The notes under the pieces: generated by a model
Database searches by the model: none
Told to the model about the DNA's origin: nothing
What the model saw: the letters and a program-made list of their open reading frames with translations, nothing else
Position numbers and translations under genes: made by a program
Shown here: piece after piece, positions 44,032 through 56,294 of the stretch
Position numbering within the stretch: position 1 is the first letter of the stretch
Layout: each line of letters begins with the position of its first letter
Source of the DNA: Lolium rigidum
Taxonomy: Eukaryota; Streptophyta; Magnoliopsida; Poales; Poaceae
Assembly: GCF_022539505.1 (NCBI RefSeq)
Contig: NW_025900026.1
Coordinates: 62,001-126,000, forward strand
Direction of reading: 5' to 3'
Length of the DNA: 64,000 nucleotides

Positions 44032-46949
44032 TTCCGCCGCGCGGCCGATCGATCAAGAAAGCGCCGCCATTACAGGACCTCCAGCCGTTCCTCCATCGGG
44101 GGCTGGGCTGGCTTGGCTTGTCGTGGAGGGCAACCCCTCAAGTCCAGCATCACGGCAAGAAGGACCCCATCTGGTGCCGAATTATTCTCTTCCCCTGACC
44201 TGACCTCCATTTTCCATGGAAAGCGTGGGCATCCCGCGATCGCTCGTGGTACGAGTTTCGGAGTAAAGAACGGTTGGTCAAACGAGGCGGCAGCTTCCGT
44301 TCGTTCGTTCGTTCTGTCCCGATCGGCGCAACCACCGGGCAGGTGAGATGGATGGATGATAAGGTAATGATCGGCGGCGGCGATAAAGAAATCGATCGGG
44401 GATCGGTGATGAGGATTAAAGAAGTGGTGAGCGGACGTGGAAGGGGTGGAGCTAACGTGAGGACGACTCGCCGGCATCGTCCTATATATGTGCCCTGGCG
44501 ATCGCTGTGGCAGGTAGGTGGTGGCGTGGCGTGGCGGGGTGGAGATGGCATTTTGGGAGCGGGAGGTGTTCCGTAGAAGCGAAGAGAGGTTTCGGTTGGG
44601 AATGAGGAGGTCGATTGATGACGACGACGGGAAAGGCGACGGGAGTCGGTAGCCGGCCCGGTTGGTGGCGCACGAGTGCAATTTTGGTTCTCCGTAGCCG
44701 GCGTTGTGGACATAGCCTGTCACCGAGTAATAAACACAGTGCCATCTGGGCTTATGTCCTGCCGTGTGGTGGCAAGCGGGTGAGATGGCGGCGGCTTCGG
44801 CCGCTCTGGAACCATGGCGGCCGCGCGTCGGACATACAGGTGGAGTGGCTGTCCCGTGTGCGGTGTGCCTCGAGAAGACGACCAATATTGGCAGCCCATA
44901 AAAAGTTGAGAGGCTGCATGAGCGGCCAGCTTGAAAAGGTCGTAGGGCGTACCAGAGTAGTTCGAAAGTTTTGGTGATCCGAGAGGTCTAGGCTCAGTAC
45001 TTGTGGCTTGCAAACCAACTGTGCGTCCGGAGATCACAAGACTCCACAATGTTTGCCCGGTACTGGTAGTTGGAGATCACAAGACTCCACAATGTGCTGT
45101 TGGCAAAAGCACCGGCACCGCACGAGCTGCAAGCAGTGATTTCCTTTTCCGATAAAATTTAAGGGTGTGTCTATTGCTCGAACTAACTTTGTTCTCAGTC
45201 AGATGATGTCATTAAATTTTAGTCACAATTTCCTCATGATTAGAACGAATCACGATGCAAATTCAATAATGTAAAATTTGACTGAGTACGAAGTTAGTTC
45301 TCAGCTAGCCGAGAACTACCAAATCCCAAAAAATAAAATGTTATGTTCATAAGAATTACTAAGCACATCAAACATAAAAAAAAGTATCATATTGAGGTTC
45401 TTGGACCACCTAATGATCAGTGTCCTGCCAAAATCGTGGCCATTGAAGTATTGAATTCATCTAAATCCTACATGGGAGCATCAATCAGACGATTCCCCGC
45501 CTTCTTTAACACCACCGGTGTGATCACCGCCGATGAGCTTGGCGCGGAGGCAGGTCTACCTTTTTTTTCTGCACGACGCCACCATAGCTACGATAATGTA
45601 TATGTGACTGACCAATTTCTAACTTTAAAAACCTTGCTACAACGCCGGGCGCAGATCCGAGGCCTCCACCCCCTCCCGCAGCCGGAGCATCAAACGAAGG
45701 ATGCAGGGACACATTGTTTCCCGATCAAAGATAGGCAGATAGCGGCAGTGGCGGCGAGGATGGAACCATAGGTCTTCTTTCATGGGACGAAAGCAACGGA
45801 TCGACCAATTCACTCGTTTGAGTACATTTTTTAAAATGGAGTGAGTTGAAAAACATGTATCTACAATCTTAGAATATTACAATTTCAAATATAGCCAAGA
45901 ATCAAAACATATAAATCTACTATAAATATTATCCAAAATTTCATCTTTTATGCTTTTTTTACGGCCATACTATTATCTGGACTTATCTTTTATTTAGACT
46001 TGAAACTGATGGATTGTTAAATACATTTCTAGTGGGCTCACTGGATTTTCATCTAAAATATTCACCTTTCTACACGGTGTCACCCAAAAGACTTGTAGCA
46101 CCTGAACACTTCTTAACTTTTGATTCATATCCTTTCTATGAATGAATGATGTTGGTCTGAGTTATTTGTTGTAGTTGCTACGAGAACTAGTCACCAATAG
46201 AGAAACAAGGGGTGTTATTGATCTAAGCACAACTCAGTTTTCCAAAAGTTATAAGATAGATGTATGTATACATGAGGGACTCTCACCCATGGCCACCATG
46301 GGCGACAACCTAGGGCCCACGCTTGAAAGGGGCCCACGATTGATACTCCTTTATAGCGATTTGCTCGGTAGCGCGCGCTGCCGAGGATAGGGTTCGCTGA
46401 AGGATTTCCTTCATGGGCTTGGATCGTTTATTCGCGTACGTCTGATTCCTTTGTTTGGTAGATGGAAATTCGCTTTTCTTTTCAATGATATACAAACCGC
46501 ACCGGCGCCAACGCTGTATGTGTTCATGCGGTTTTTTTTTCGTTTCGTTTCTTTTCCTTTTTTCGTTTACTTTTTCTGTTCCTTTTTAGTTTCTTGATCC
46601 AAAAAGTGAAAATATTGTTCCATGTGTACTTGGATTTTGTTGCCCACACCCTAAAATATAGTTCCCTCATGTAGATATAGTCGTCTTTATCCCAACTATA
46701 GTTGTGATTGTGTTCCCCCTTGTAGCTATCATTTATTCCACACAAGCTAATTATTTGTTCCCCATGAAGTCGTAATTTGTTTCTTGGATGGAAACCTTTT
46801 TTTTCAATGTAGACATGAGTTGTTCCATGGGTCCTAAATGTTTGTTCCCCGTGTAGACAAGATTTATTCCTCAGACACTAAATGTTTGTTGCTGTCGCCA
46901 TCGGAGAGAGGATGGAGCCGGGAGCACCTTATTCTTATTTCATGATGTT
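44032..46949. other. Upstream region of the O-fucosyltransferase gene and intergenic DNA
   Basis: 44032-44700 is the probable 5' UTR and promoter of the minus-strand gene, GC-rich near the start codon. GGAGATCACAAGACTCCACAATGT is present twice (45031-45054 and 45071-45094). A MITE lies at 45180-45300. An open frame at 45343-45771 matches no recognised protein. 46530-46870 is T-rich and shows a loose TTGTTCCCC/GTAGA periodicity. No gene is supported. Confidence 0.4.
45180..45300. mobile_element. Small MITE-like inverted repeat
   Basis: GAACTAACTTTGTTCTCAGT at 45180 pairs with the inverse GAACTAACTTCGTACTCAGT ending at 45300. Similarity may extend outward to about 45163 and 45330 (GGTGTGTCTATTGCTC against GGTAGTTCTCGGCTAG). 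The target duplication was not resolved. Confidence 0.55.
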
Positions 46950-46957
46950 GTCGCAGC

Positions 46958-47456
46958 CAAGGTAGTTAGAATCCCAATCCTACTACTGGAATCCTACGAT
47001 TTGACGATCTTACATCATCGTATCGATCCAAATCCCACTATGAATCCCAATCGGGTAGAATCCATGTTGAGTCCCGATCCAAATCATAGAATCCTTTACA
47101 ATAATGTAGAATATCGATCCTTTTTATGGACTTTTTTGTTTCTACTAACTCATTATTTTTCCCATCCGCTAAGACTACAGGGATACTACTTAAACATCCC
47201 AAGCCCTTTTCACTTGCTTCACTGCCCTTTATTTAACCACCAAACCTCAAATGATCTATCGCTAGAATATTATTGCTAGAAACTTTATGGATTATTATTT
47301 TTATCTCCATTATACTATTAACCAAACTTTGTGCTTGATAAAAATATCTTCTCTGAGTAACTATGGTAGGATCCTAGATTCTACGATTCGATACTACGAC
47401 TCGATTCTGCCCGACGAAAATCGACTCAACTCCGAATCCCGACTCTGACTACCTTG
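46958..47456. mobile_element. hAT-type non-autonomous element, TSD GTCGCAGC
   Basis: The perfect 8-bp duplication GTCGCAGC (46950-46957 and 47457-47464) flanks 499 bp whose ends are exact 9-bp inverses (CAAGGTAGT ... ACTACCTTG), with further weak pairing. The interior is built of degenerate AATCC/GATTC decamers (ATCCTACGATT, GAATCCCGA) near both ends and has no transposase. Confidence 0.85.
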
Positions 47457-48100
47457 GTCGCAGCCTCACCATTCGAAGAAGACACTGGAAAAAAACTGAA
47501 ACAAGAAACAAGAACCCTCCCACAAGTGAGAGGGCGAGACCCGCCGCACCTCCAAGGCCTAGAAAACCATTAGAGACGGAGTGGACCAGCGGTGCCGGTA
47601 GAGGGGACTGAAACCCTAGCCGCATGTAGATAGCCCCCTAGGAACGAAAACAAGGGCACACATAATGTTCTGCCCTACAAATGCCCGTACGATAATTACT
47701 GATGTGCTGGAAGTTTGAGAAACAAAGACGAATGTTCTCTTTCTCTTAGCTAGGAGATTATCTATTATTGAGAAAAAGTTAGGAAAATTTCTCCACTATG
47801 TGAGTTGTCTTTTCTTACTTTCTTCGATTCATATTACTTGTCTCTAATATGGATGTATGTAGAAGTAAAATGTCTCTAGATACATCCATATTAGCGATTG
47901 CTAAATGCTAATATGGATCGGAGGGAGTACCTTTAATTTTGAATGGAACCATAATTTAGGGAGAATGTAAACATTAATTGTTAGAGATAAGTTGAGAGAT
48001 TATCCATTGCACACTATGTTTTTCAGGGAGTTCAATTTTTTTTGAGTAAAACTTTGGGATATTTTTTTTGTGAGATAATTTTTTTACAGAGGAAATAGCT
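47457..48100. other. Intergenic stretch, no gene
   Basis: Contains one Stowaway MITE (47818-47927). The remainder has no recognised feature. Confidence 0.4.
47818..47927. mobile_element. Stowaway MITE, TSD TA
   Basis: The left end CTTTCTTCGATTCATATTA and right end TAATATGGATCGGAGGGAG are imperfect inverses, with TA at 47816-47817 and 47928-47929. 110 bp. Confidence 0.75.
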
Positions 48101-48143
48101 AGATGAATGACTATTTTTTTTGAGGGAAGATGAATGACTATTT
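48101..48143. repeat. Second minimal poly(T)-GAGGGA insert with 16-bp target duplication
   Basis: AGATGAATGACTATTT at 48101-48116 is repeated exactly at 48128-48143. The 11 bases between are TTTTTGAGGGA. Because the flanking bases overlap the insert ends, the insert may equally be read as poly-T plus GAGGGAA, identical in form to the one at 32591-32609. Confidence 0.7.
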
Positions 48144-48401
48144 AATTTCAGCTTAGTGAGTTTATATAGTGAACTTATAGGTGAAGGACAAGAGATGATC
48201 GTAGCATAAAAACTACACGGGCCATCAAAGTGTCCTATTTGGGCCGGCGCGAGCTGTATTGATCTTGGGCGTTCACCCGATGGAGCCCAGTCCGGTGTCC
48301 ACCAGAAGAAACCCTCCCATTTCAGTCCACTCCATCTCTCTTCGTTTCCCCACTTAAACCCCACGCCGCACCACTCGCCGCCGGCCGCCGCCGCCGCCGC
48401 C

Positions 48402-51400
48402 ATGGCTCACCTCCGCCTCCTCCTGTCCCACTCGCAACGCCACCCGCACCCCCACCGCCTCCTCCCGCTCTTCCGGTTCTGCTCCTCCAACTCCAGCAAC
48501 TCCCCACCGCCGCCCATCAAGCCCGTCTCCTACGCCCCGAAGCCGCAGCCCCCACCCGCCGCCGAGGCTCCCTCGTCGGAGCCCCCGACCGCCAGCCCCG
48601 ACGACTCGCTTCCCAGGAGATTCCAGCAGCAGCCGCAGCCGCAGAATCCGCCGCGGCAGTTCACGAGGCAGGAGATGCGGTTCGCGAACGAGTCGGGCCC
48701 CGCGATCGCGCCCGTGTCGTACCCGAGCAGGGTCGCGCCCCTGCCGGAAGACCGTCCAGCGGCCGGAGCGGCCGGAGAGGAGGGGGTGAACGAGGAGGAT
48801 CTGCGCGGCGAGGGGGAGCGGATCGAGAAGGAGGCCCAGTGGGGGAGGAGGCCCGTCTTCGGCCTCCAGGTGGAGGAGGAGACGGTGCCCTACCCGACGC
48901 TCATACCCGTCGTCAAGCGGCCGCAGAAGGTCGCCATTGATCTCGTTGATGCGCTCCGCGAAATCAAGGTCTACCGCTTCTAGTGTTTTGCTTCGAACTT
49001 ACAAGTCAATGTTGTTGCTGTGACCCCGTTGCGGATTTTCTCTGGTTTCGAGATGGTCTGAGTGCTCTACGATATTTGCGTTGAGAAGAATGCCCCATCT
49101 GTAGTAGTAGTAGCATGATTTTGTCCGGTTTAGTCATGCAGATTTAGTAGACTTTGTTTGACTGAATTCTAGGCGAGGGTTAAGCCATTTTTGATGTTTC
49201 TTTTTGTGACAATAGATGCTAGCCTACTAGACTTATTACTCCTACTTTCTTAGGCTGCCTGCCTGCCTTTGCCATTGTGGTGGATTATGATAATCCTGTT
49301 TGGTTGAGTTGCTGTGACCCATTTTCCTGTTTTATTGCCTGATTTTGGTTTAATTAACAAAAAAATAGTTAAAAATCTTGTTGTTTTTTGGAGAAAAAGC
49401 AAAGGACCTTTGCGTTTCATTTGATTTAAAAATATAATGTAATACAGCAGAAACAGAGAGAACCTAGTATACGTCCAGGTTGTCGGCAACACTGCCCTGA
49501 TGCCTAGCGTGCCAGCATGAGCCCAAAGAGCTGCGTCCTCCGTGATTTTGGTCAGCAGGTTGTAGATCGAGGGTTGTGCTCTATCGAATACGCAGTCATT
49601 CCTGTGTTTCTAGGATCTTGTTCTGGCCATCAAGAAACAGAAGAGATATCAAACTGCAAAAGTGCAGTGCTTTGTTTTGCCATATTAGTCGAATTACAAC
49701 ATTTTTGCCAAACAAGACTAACTTCTTCACAACTTCTCTAGAATAAGCTGAGCAACCCTAAACTGGAACGTGATCTTTATTTCTACGTGGATGCTATAAA
49801 CATTTTCGGTGTTCTTTTTTTTGACCATTTGTTTTTAGCGCAAGTACATCCAAGGCCAAGGCTGGAAGTGCCAGCAGGCGCCGTGATGGGCACAATATGT
49901 TAATGGCATGGGTAGGAAAATAAGAGAACCGGATAGGTTAACAATAGCATAGGATTCCTATCCGATAGATTATTTTGGCACCCCTCGGAATTGGTGAATC
50001 CACCCAGGAAAAACAACCCCATTTTTCCTAACATTGCTGATTATGCTGGGAAGAGGTCATGTTTTATAAATATGTAAACGTTGAAAACCACTCAGTGGAA
50101 TTTTAGGAAGTATGATGAAGGGAAAGAAAAGTGAACAGCAACATATTACCAAAATCATGTTCATACAATTTTTAAAATGTGATTGGGTTAACTTGAAACT
50201 TTGTAGGTTTATAGGATGTAGCCTTCACCTGCATATCTTATATATTAGATTTTTTTTTAGAACTTATACACATGGTTCGCCTGAAGTTTTCACTGTAAGG
50301 ATTGTTTTCCCGCTGGATAGTTTGTCCACCTTTTAGCTACCAAATCTTTCAAATTTTTCACTTGCTTGAATATCTTTACATTTGTAGGACAAGTAGTAGA
50401 CGCCGATTAAGGTGTGATACAGTGGATAAATTTGATATTTCATAATCTTTAAATATCTCAAAAATTATTTACTTCAAAAGTGTCTCCTGTATAGGTTTCA
50501 CAAGTTTTTATGTTCAGGGTGTCTTCATGATGTTGGGTTGGAGCACCAAATGGTTTTTCTTAGAAAAGTAAAAGAGAATAATCAAGAGTTTTGTTTTGGC
50601 ACTACAGTATTGTCAATGTAGTTAGTTTTCTCCTTTACACATTTTAGACCTCTGCTAGGTCGTGCGCCCTCATGTTTCAGCACCTATTTGATAAACATAT
50701 AGGTTAAGATGACTTGTAACCTATGAAGTGTGTGAAAATGTAAAAAGCTTTAAGTTTCCATAAAACATGAGAATTTAATTTTCTTATAGTTAAAGAATCT
50801 AATGTCTTACCTGTTCTGTTACTTTCTTCCAGGCCAGTGCAAATGAGAAGAAGCGGAATTTTACTGAAACAGTGGAAGCTCATGTAATGTTAGGTGTTGA
50901 TCCACGTCGTGGTGACCAGGTCTGCTGCACTTCCTTAGAAGTACCTTAAAGCACACATTTTATCCTGCTAACTTTTCTCACATCATAATTCTACTGTAGT
51001 ACGGGAAAGTAACTTCTCATGATACTGAATTATTGATTGATATTTTACCAATTCCAGTAATTAAAAGGACTGATGGTTTAGGCCATCATACTTGCTGGGA
51101 AGCCAAAGTTCACTTGCGTGAAATCAGTGAAGCTATGTAATATAACAGGGACGCTACTTAAATGCTTTTTTATACCCATTGAGGCCTATCTAATACATTC
51201 ATCTACAGAAGAAATGTTGTCCATGGTTTCCGTGCTTGCTAAAAGAACTGATGATTAACTAACACTTCATCATTTGATTCGCCAAGTTACCTCCTGATCT
51301 GCTTGTGAATGTTAGATGTAAAGTTATTTTCCGACACTGACCAATTTTTTTCCTGGTGTACAGATGGTCCGTGGAGCCATAACTTTGCCTCATGGCACTG

Positions 51401-54400
51401 GCAAGGTACCTTTCTTAGTATCAATGAAGTCTATTTATGCAAGAATTTTACAGGCATCACTTTGTTTTTCTCTGAAACATTAAAAAAAATCTTGCATTTA
51501 CAACATGTCATTGGTCCAATTAGTGCTTAATGCTGAGGTCTTTATTATTTTGAAGACTGTCAGGGTAGCAGTATTTGCTGAAGGTCCTGCAGCAGAAGAA
51601 GCTAAAGCTGCTGGAGCAGATGTCGTTGGTGGCGACGAGCTGATTGAGGAGATTCGCAAAGGTACTTCATCTCCTTCTGTTGATGTAGGAGTTCCTTTAC
51701 TATGTTGTGATTTAGGAATTTATTTTCCCTTGAAATATTGCCAGTCGCTACATATTCTCACTCTAGTACAGCATTGTAATGGATTCCCAATTGATGTTTT
51801 AGTTTTCCATCTTCGATGTTTGAAATCCTTGTTGATTGGGAGTTCTTTTCCACTTACGATTATATATATGTAGGAGGAGGCAAACTAAGTTTCGACAAGT
51901 GCATAGCAACCCCAATGTATATGCCTCGGCTTTCAAAGGTAGTAGTGTGAACTTATGACATCAATGTTATTTCCTGTTTGACATATTATTAACAACCTGA
52001 TTTATTTGCTTCCTAAGGTCGCTAGAATTTTGGGTCCTCGTGGTTTGATGCCAAACCCTAAGGTAGGCATCTTCCTTTCTCAATTTATTCTGGAACTATA
52101 CTTAAATCTTCTGCCTTTTGTGACACTTCAGTTCTATAGTTAGGGTCTGTGACAAATGATGTTTCTGGTGCTGTCAAAGCGGCAAAATCAGGCCGTGTTG
52201 ATTTCAAAATAGACAAAACTGCTATAGTGCATGTTGGTCTTGGAAAGGTATGGGACATCAGTACAAATGCAAATATGCCTGCTGTATTTATCAATGTTCC
52301 TAGATGTACCCGAGCAACTTCTCACATTGTAATTCTGTGACATGGCTCAGTATTGTTTGTGTTATATTTGCAGGTGAATTTTTCCGAGGAGAGTTTACGT
52401 GAAAATATTGGTGCCTTCGTAAATGCACTTTTACTTGCTAAGCCTGTGGGCTTAAAGAAAAGTAAGTGATCTTCTGGTCGTGCTTACATGGTTATATGCA
52501 AGTATTTTTTTGAACAGTGTATTATGAGTGAATATGTCTCACGTATTACAAATCTATGAACCTCAAACATGTTTCAAATAGTTCCGGTAAATTGCTGATG
52601 TTGACAATATATTACTGATATTCTACCTCCGTTTCAAGGAATAAGGCGCACGCGTATTCCAAGACAAACTTTGACCATAAAATCTTGATTATATTATACT
52701 CCCTCCGTTCCTTTCTATAGTGCCTATTGTTTTTTGGCACGGAAATTAGCGCAAGCAAATTTATTGACACAAAACCCCCCAGCGCTATTTGAGAGGAAAA
52801 AAAAGGAAACTGGAAACAGATCGGAGACGTGATCTGCTCCCTACGCGGCCTACTCCTTCCTAATCTCACGTGATCTGTATTTGCTATTTCCTTAACAGAC
52901 GCGTGCGTGATCTACTCCTTCCTAATCTCACGTCCAGATTTTCTCTACGTGATTGCATACCAGATTTTCTCAACGTGAACAGATTCGTTCCAGATTTTCT
53001 GGACGGAAACAAATCGGTGGAAGGGGTTATTTGCAAAAAAAACACAGCTTTCCTCTTATATTCTGAAACAATTGCGAAAAAACAATAGGCATTATAGAAA
53101 GAAACGGAGGGAGTATGTAATTAGCACCGTTGGATTCGTATTGAAAAACACTTTCTAATGATGCTAATTTCATACAAACAATCTTTATGTATTGAAAGTA
53201 CTTGGTCAAACAAAAAACACGTAAAACGATCGCCTTGTTCCTTGAAACGGAGGTAGTATAAATATAATGTATGGAGTATAAACTTTGAGCCTGACTGCTG
53301 TACCCTTTACAACATGACTGTTTTCTTTTTGACCATTCTCTGTGAACTTCAATACTTTGGGCACTTGAGGTGAAACTGCTGTTGCCAATAAGAGGCATCT
53401 GAGTATCTGATTCGGATGGTGTATTGGCCACTAATTCTTTCTTGGATATTATTTTTCTTCATGCATGCTCCAATACATTTATGTTGTTTCTCTGGTGAAA
53501 TTGTGATGATGCTATGAAATCCAAGTTGTTAACACTCACTTCTTTTCAGCTTCGAAATATGTTGGATACGTTAAGAAGTTCACGTTGAGTAGCACAGTAA
53601 GTTCTCTTCCCTTTCACATTTGTCAGATGATAGGCCTATCATTTGTTTCCACTTTGTAGGGATGTCACAGAATACTTCACACAAAAGTAATGATATGTTA
53701 AAGATCTTTGGGTTTTCATATTCTTATGAACTCATATGGTTCTGTTATGACAGCAGTAGGGGAGAACCCTACCAAACTTAGGGTTAGAAATACAAAATGA
53801 TTTTTAAAAGGCTTAGAAGAAGACAGAAAAGGGTACATTTTTTTGGTCAAAAATCTAACATGCTAACCAAACTGAGAAGGATACAAAGAAATAACCAAGA
53901 GCAAGGGTACGCATTTTGGCACTAGTAGTCTTGCAGGCATTTTTTGGGTACTTTCTTCATTCACCAATCAAACTGCAATTGTGCATGTTTCTTTGGCAAA
54001 AAATCTTTTGTTTTTTGAATCTAGGTGGTACAGGTAGTGCATTTTTTGTACATTGTGCTCTCTATTGTTTTTAGAGAATGGATCTTTTCTCAGTCTGGCT
54101 TATCTCTAAGTCGATACTACGGTACATAGAAAGGTTCAATTACTGCTAGGTCCATCATTAATTGTTTGGATCGGGATTGGCGTTTTAGTTATCTTCATAT
54201 GATTCATGCACCGGCACCTGTATGTACTGTCCAATGAGAGGTCTTGTGCCTATACAGTTCATGTCATTTCCAATGTGGCGAACTAAAACCCCAAATTCGT
54301 CAATTGGTCATTTTCAGCTGCAACATCCCCTCAGATTGCTCATGTCCCTTACTGGAGGAACTTTTTTGCAGATGGGACCTGGATTTTCTGTTACCATACC

Positions 54401-54449
54401 CTCACTATCAGCAGCAGCTGATAATTATACCAAAGTGCAAGTCAACTAA
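48402..54449 (+). CDS. Organellar (probably mitochondrial) ribosomal protein L1, ten exons
   Basis: Exons: 48402-48968, 50833-50919, 51364-51405, 51556-51661, 51874-51938, 52018-52062, 52140-52247, 52374-52461, 53550-53596, 54372-54449. All junctions are GT-AG and in phase, giving 410 residues. Exon 1 encodes an Arg/His/Ser-rich presequence without acidic residues ([19 protein letters not shown]), then a Pro/Gln-rich linker. The L1 domain is spread over exons 2-10: [36 protein letters not shown], the hallmark [31 protein letters not shown], and SSTMGPGFSV. L1 forms the mobile L1 stalk of the large ribosomal subunit and binds rRNA near the E site. Mitochondrial rather than plastid targeting is inferred from the presequence. 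Intron 8 carries two nested Stowaway MITEs. Confidence 0.93.
52626..53253. mobile_element. Outer Stowaway-type MITE in intron 8 of the L1 gene
   Basis: CCTCCGTTTCAAGGAATAAG at 52626 pairs with the inverse of CTTGTTCCTTGAAACGGAGG ending at 53253, with TA on both sides (52624-52625, 53254-53255). Without the inner MITE it is about 211 bp. Confidence 0.85.
52699..53113. mobile_element. Inner Stowaway MITE nested in the outer one
   Basis: CTCCCTCCGTTCCTTTCTAT at 52699 pairs with the inverse end ATAGAAAGAAACGGAGGGAG at 53113 with minor mismatches; TA lies on both sides. 415 bp. A motif ATCTRCTCCYTMC...CACGTGAT is repeated inside (52830-52875 and 52908-52935). Confidence 0.88.
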
Positions 54450-55029
54450 TGAACCATTTTACTTCTGGCACTGTTGCAAGTGGCTGGGCTGTTGGAGTGG
54501 AACATACGTGATAACCAGGCTGAGCTCAGTTTTATGATTGCTGTTTGGCCACATTCGGATGATAGTTTTGTGGTAAAAAAACTTTCAGCAAACATTATGT
54601 CGTTATGTTTCCTATGGTCACATAAACCATGTGGTTGCTTTTGATGGCCCACTCACCCCTCAGTGCTCTGCAGTTTGTTGTACGCAATGCGAGTTCATTA
54701 CCAGAAAGTTTGTAGGCATAGGTTTTTCTCATTTTGCAAGATAATTAGAATTGGGAGGTTGGAGCACCGACATTCCAGTGATCAGTGACCACTAGCAAGG
54801 AAGTATCTGTTGTTTGCTGGGATTTTGTTAGCAGTTACTACGTACTTTGTTTGTTGCAGCTGACGTGATGCAGTTCAAAATCGTCAGCTGATCCAGCTTT
54901 TACAAGTTGGAAGAAATAAAGTAGTTGTCCGGTCTTTTCTTGGCATATATATGTGGCCGTGGTAAAGCAGATTTTGACCTTCTACTCCGTTGGCTGCGTC
55001 TGCGTGCTCTGTTTTCTGTTTCTATTCTG
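54450..55029 (+). other. 3' UTR and flank of the L1 gene
   Basis: An AATAAA signal at 54915-54920 is the best poly(A) candidate, about 465 bp past the stop codon. No other feature. Confidence 0.45.
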
Positions 55030-55580
55030 GCCTCTAGTATCGTTTCTTCAGTTGAGGTGGCACAGGAATGGATATAGGACCATGCAGATCGAACAACGGG
55101 ACCTCAGTCGTCACGGACAATGACACCCCTGTTACCGTCCTCCTACTGGCGCTGTCTCGGTTGAATCTTCCTTCATCAGGTGAAGAACTGTGTTTCTGAA
55201 TGGGGTACAACAAAGCCCTTACCCTTTGCAACACCACTCTCGATTTGCCGCAGAAAGATGTCGGTTAGTTCTGCAAGAAGCCCACCGATGCCCTCACTGA
55301 GGCTTTGCCATCTCCATGCACTATGTTGTTACGGTGATGACATACATTCCAGAAGAAAAACAGCATCTTGGGTTTCATTTCTGTCGCTACACTTGAGATC
55401 AAATTCAAATAACCATCCAGGTTCGGTCCCGCTGAACTCGGATTCTGGTTGTAGAGTCCAGACTTGCGGCATGCCTTCGAGGAGGGCTCTAGCCGGTGTG
55501 CACCTGACAAGATATTTCCCGAATATTCTTCTCAGAGCACCCACAGTGGGACTTTTATGCACGAGCAACAGGGATTTAAA
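55030..55580 (-). pseudogene. Non-LTR retrotransposon RNase H-region fragment
   Basis: Minus-strand frames near 55260-55520 give FFFWNVCHHRNNIVHGDGK and SVGFLQNYL-like text. This is the familiar spacer between the RT zinc-binding region and the RNase H domain of plant LINE-type proteins (W-x-HRNxxxH...GK). It then decays into stops after an ETQFFT stretch near 55185. There are no catalytic residues or start codon. It could also be a fragment of a stand-alone RNase H-like gene. Confidence 0.5.
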
Positions 55581-55619
55581 ACAGTTTTTTACACGGGATT
55601 TGCTAGTTCTTAGCTAGCG

Positions 55620-56294
55620 TGCTCAGTCAACTCTTACACCATCCGTTTTATATCATGATTTGTGCTAGCCATGAGTTGCAACTGGATTAAGTTAATTCTC
55701 AATCGACGGAGAAATAGTCACACCTAAAAAGAAAACCAAAAACCATATTTTGTTAGTATCATATTGTGTATTAATATATACACCTGATGTGCATATATTC
55801 CCTGGATTGGCTATACAACGATCTTGTGTCCGTAGTTTGTCTCAGTAGCATTTACATGTGTTAAATTTAGCAGCATATATAATTTGCGAATCAGGATATT
55901 CGTTGAAGGTAGGAGCACGCATGATATGGATATATGTGGATGATCGATTAATCGTTGCGCCAGCGCTTTTGGCATCCCTTTTGGAAGCACGGACGTTAAT
56001 CCCGATTCACTTATACATATGCACAAACGTCGTGTAGACGTACGCAGCTTCGGGCAGATCGTGGAAGCATATAAACAAGAGAAACCATGTGCCCGAGGCT
56101 GAGAATAACCATTTTATATTGTAATTCCTCCAATCAGTTGTCATGGAAGAACACCACAAGAACCAGGGCTTCTGACAAGAACAATGCTGCCGACGGCCGA
56201 GTCAGCGATGCGTCATGCATAGCTATATATATACGGCAAGCCTTTTCCAGGTACCATGCAACCAGACCCATTAATTTGCTGCATACACTAGCAA
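55620..56294 (+). promoter_or_regulatory. Upstream region of the aspartyl-protease-like gene with TATA box
   Basis: TATATATATA at 56224-56233 lies about 62 bp before the start codon, a good TATA position for a short 5' UTR. The rest is AT-rich with no recognised element. Confidence 0.5.

Noticed and set aside
45343..45771. 142-codon plus-strand open frame
   Set aside because: No recognised domain, no splice context or promoter, mixed AT/GC composition; not enough to call a gene.
54222..54371. Possible in-frame extension upstream of the last L1 exon
   Set aside because: A TTTTTTGCAG acceptor at 54371 and phase agreement place the exon start at 54372; upstream text does not resemble L1.
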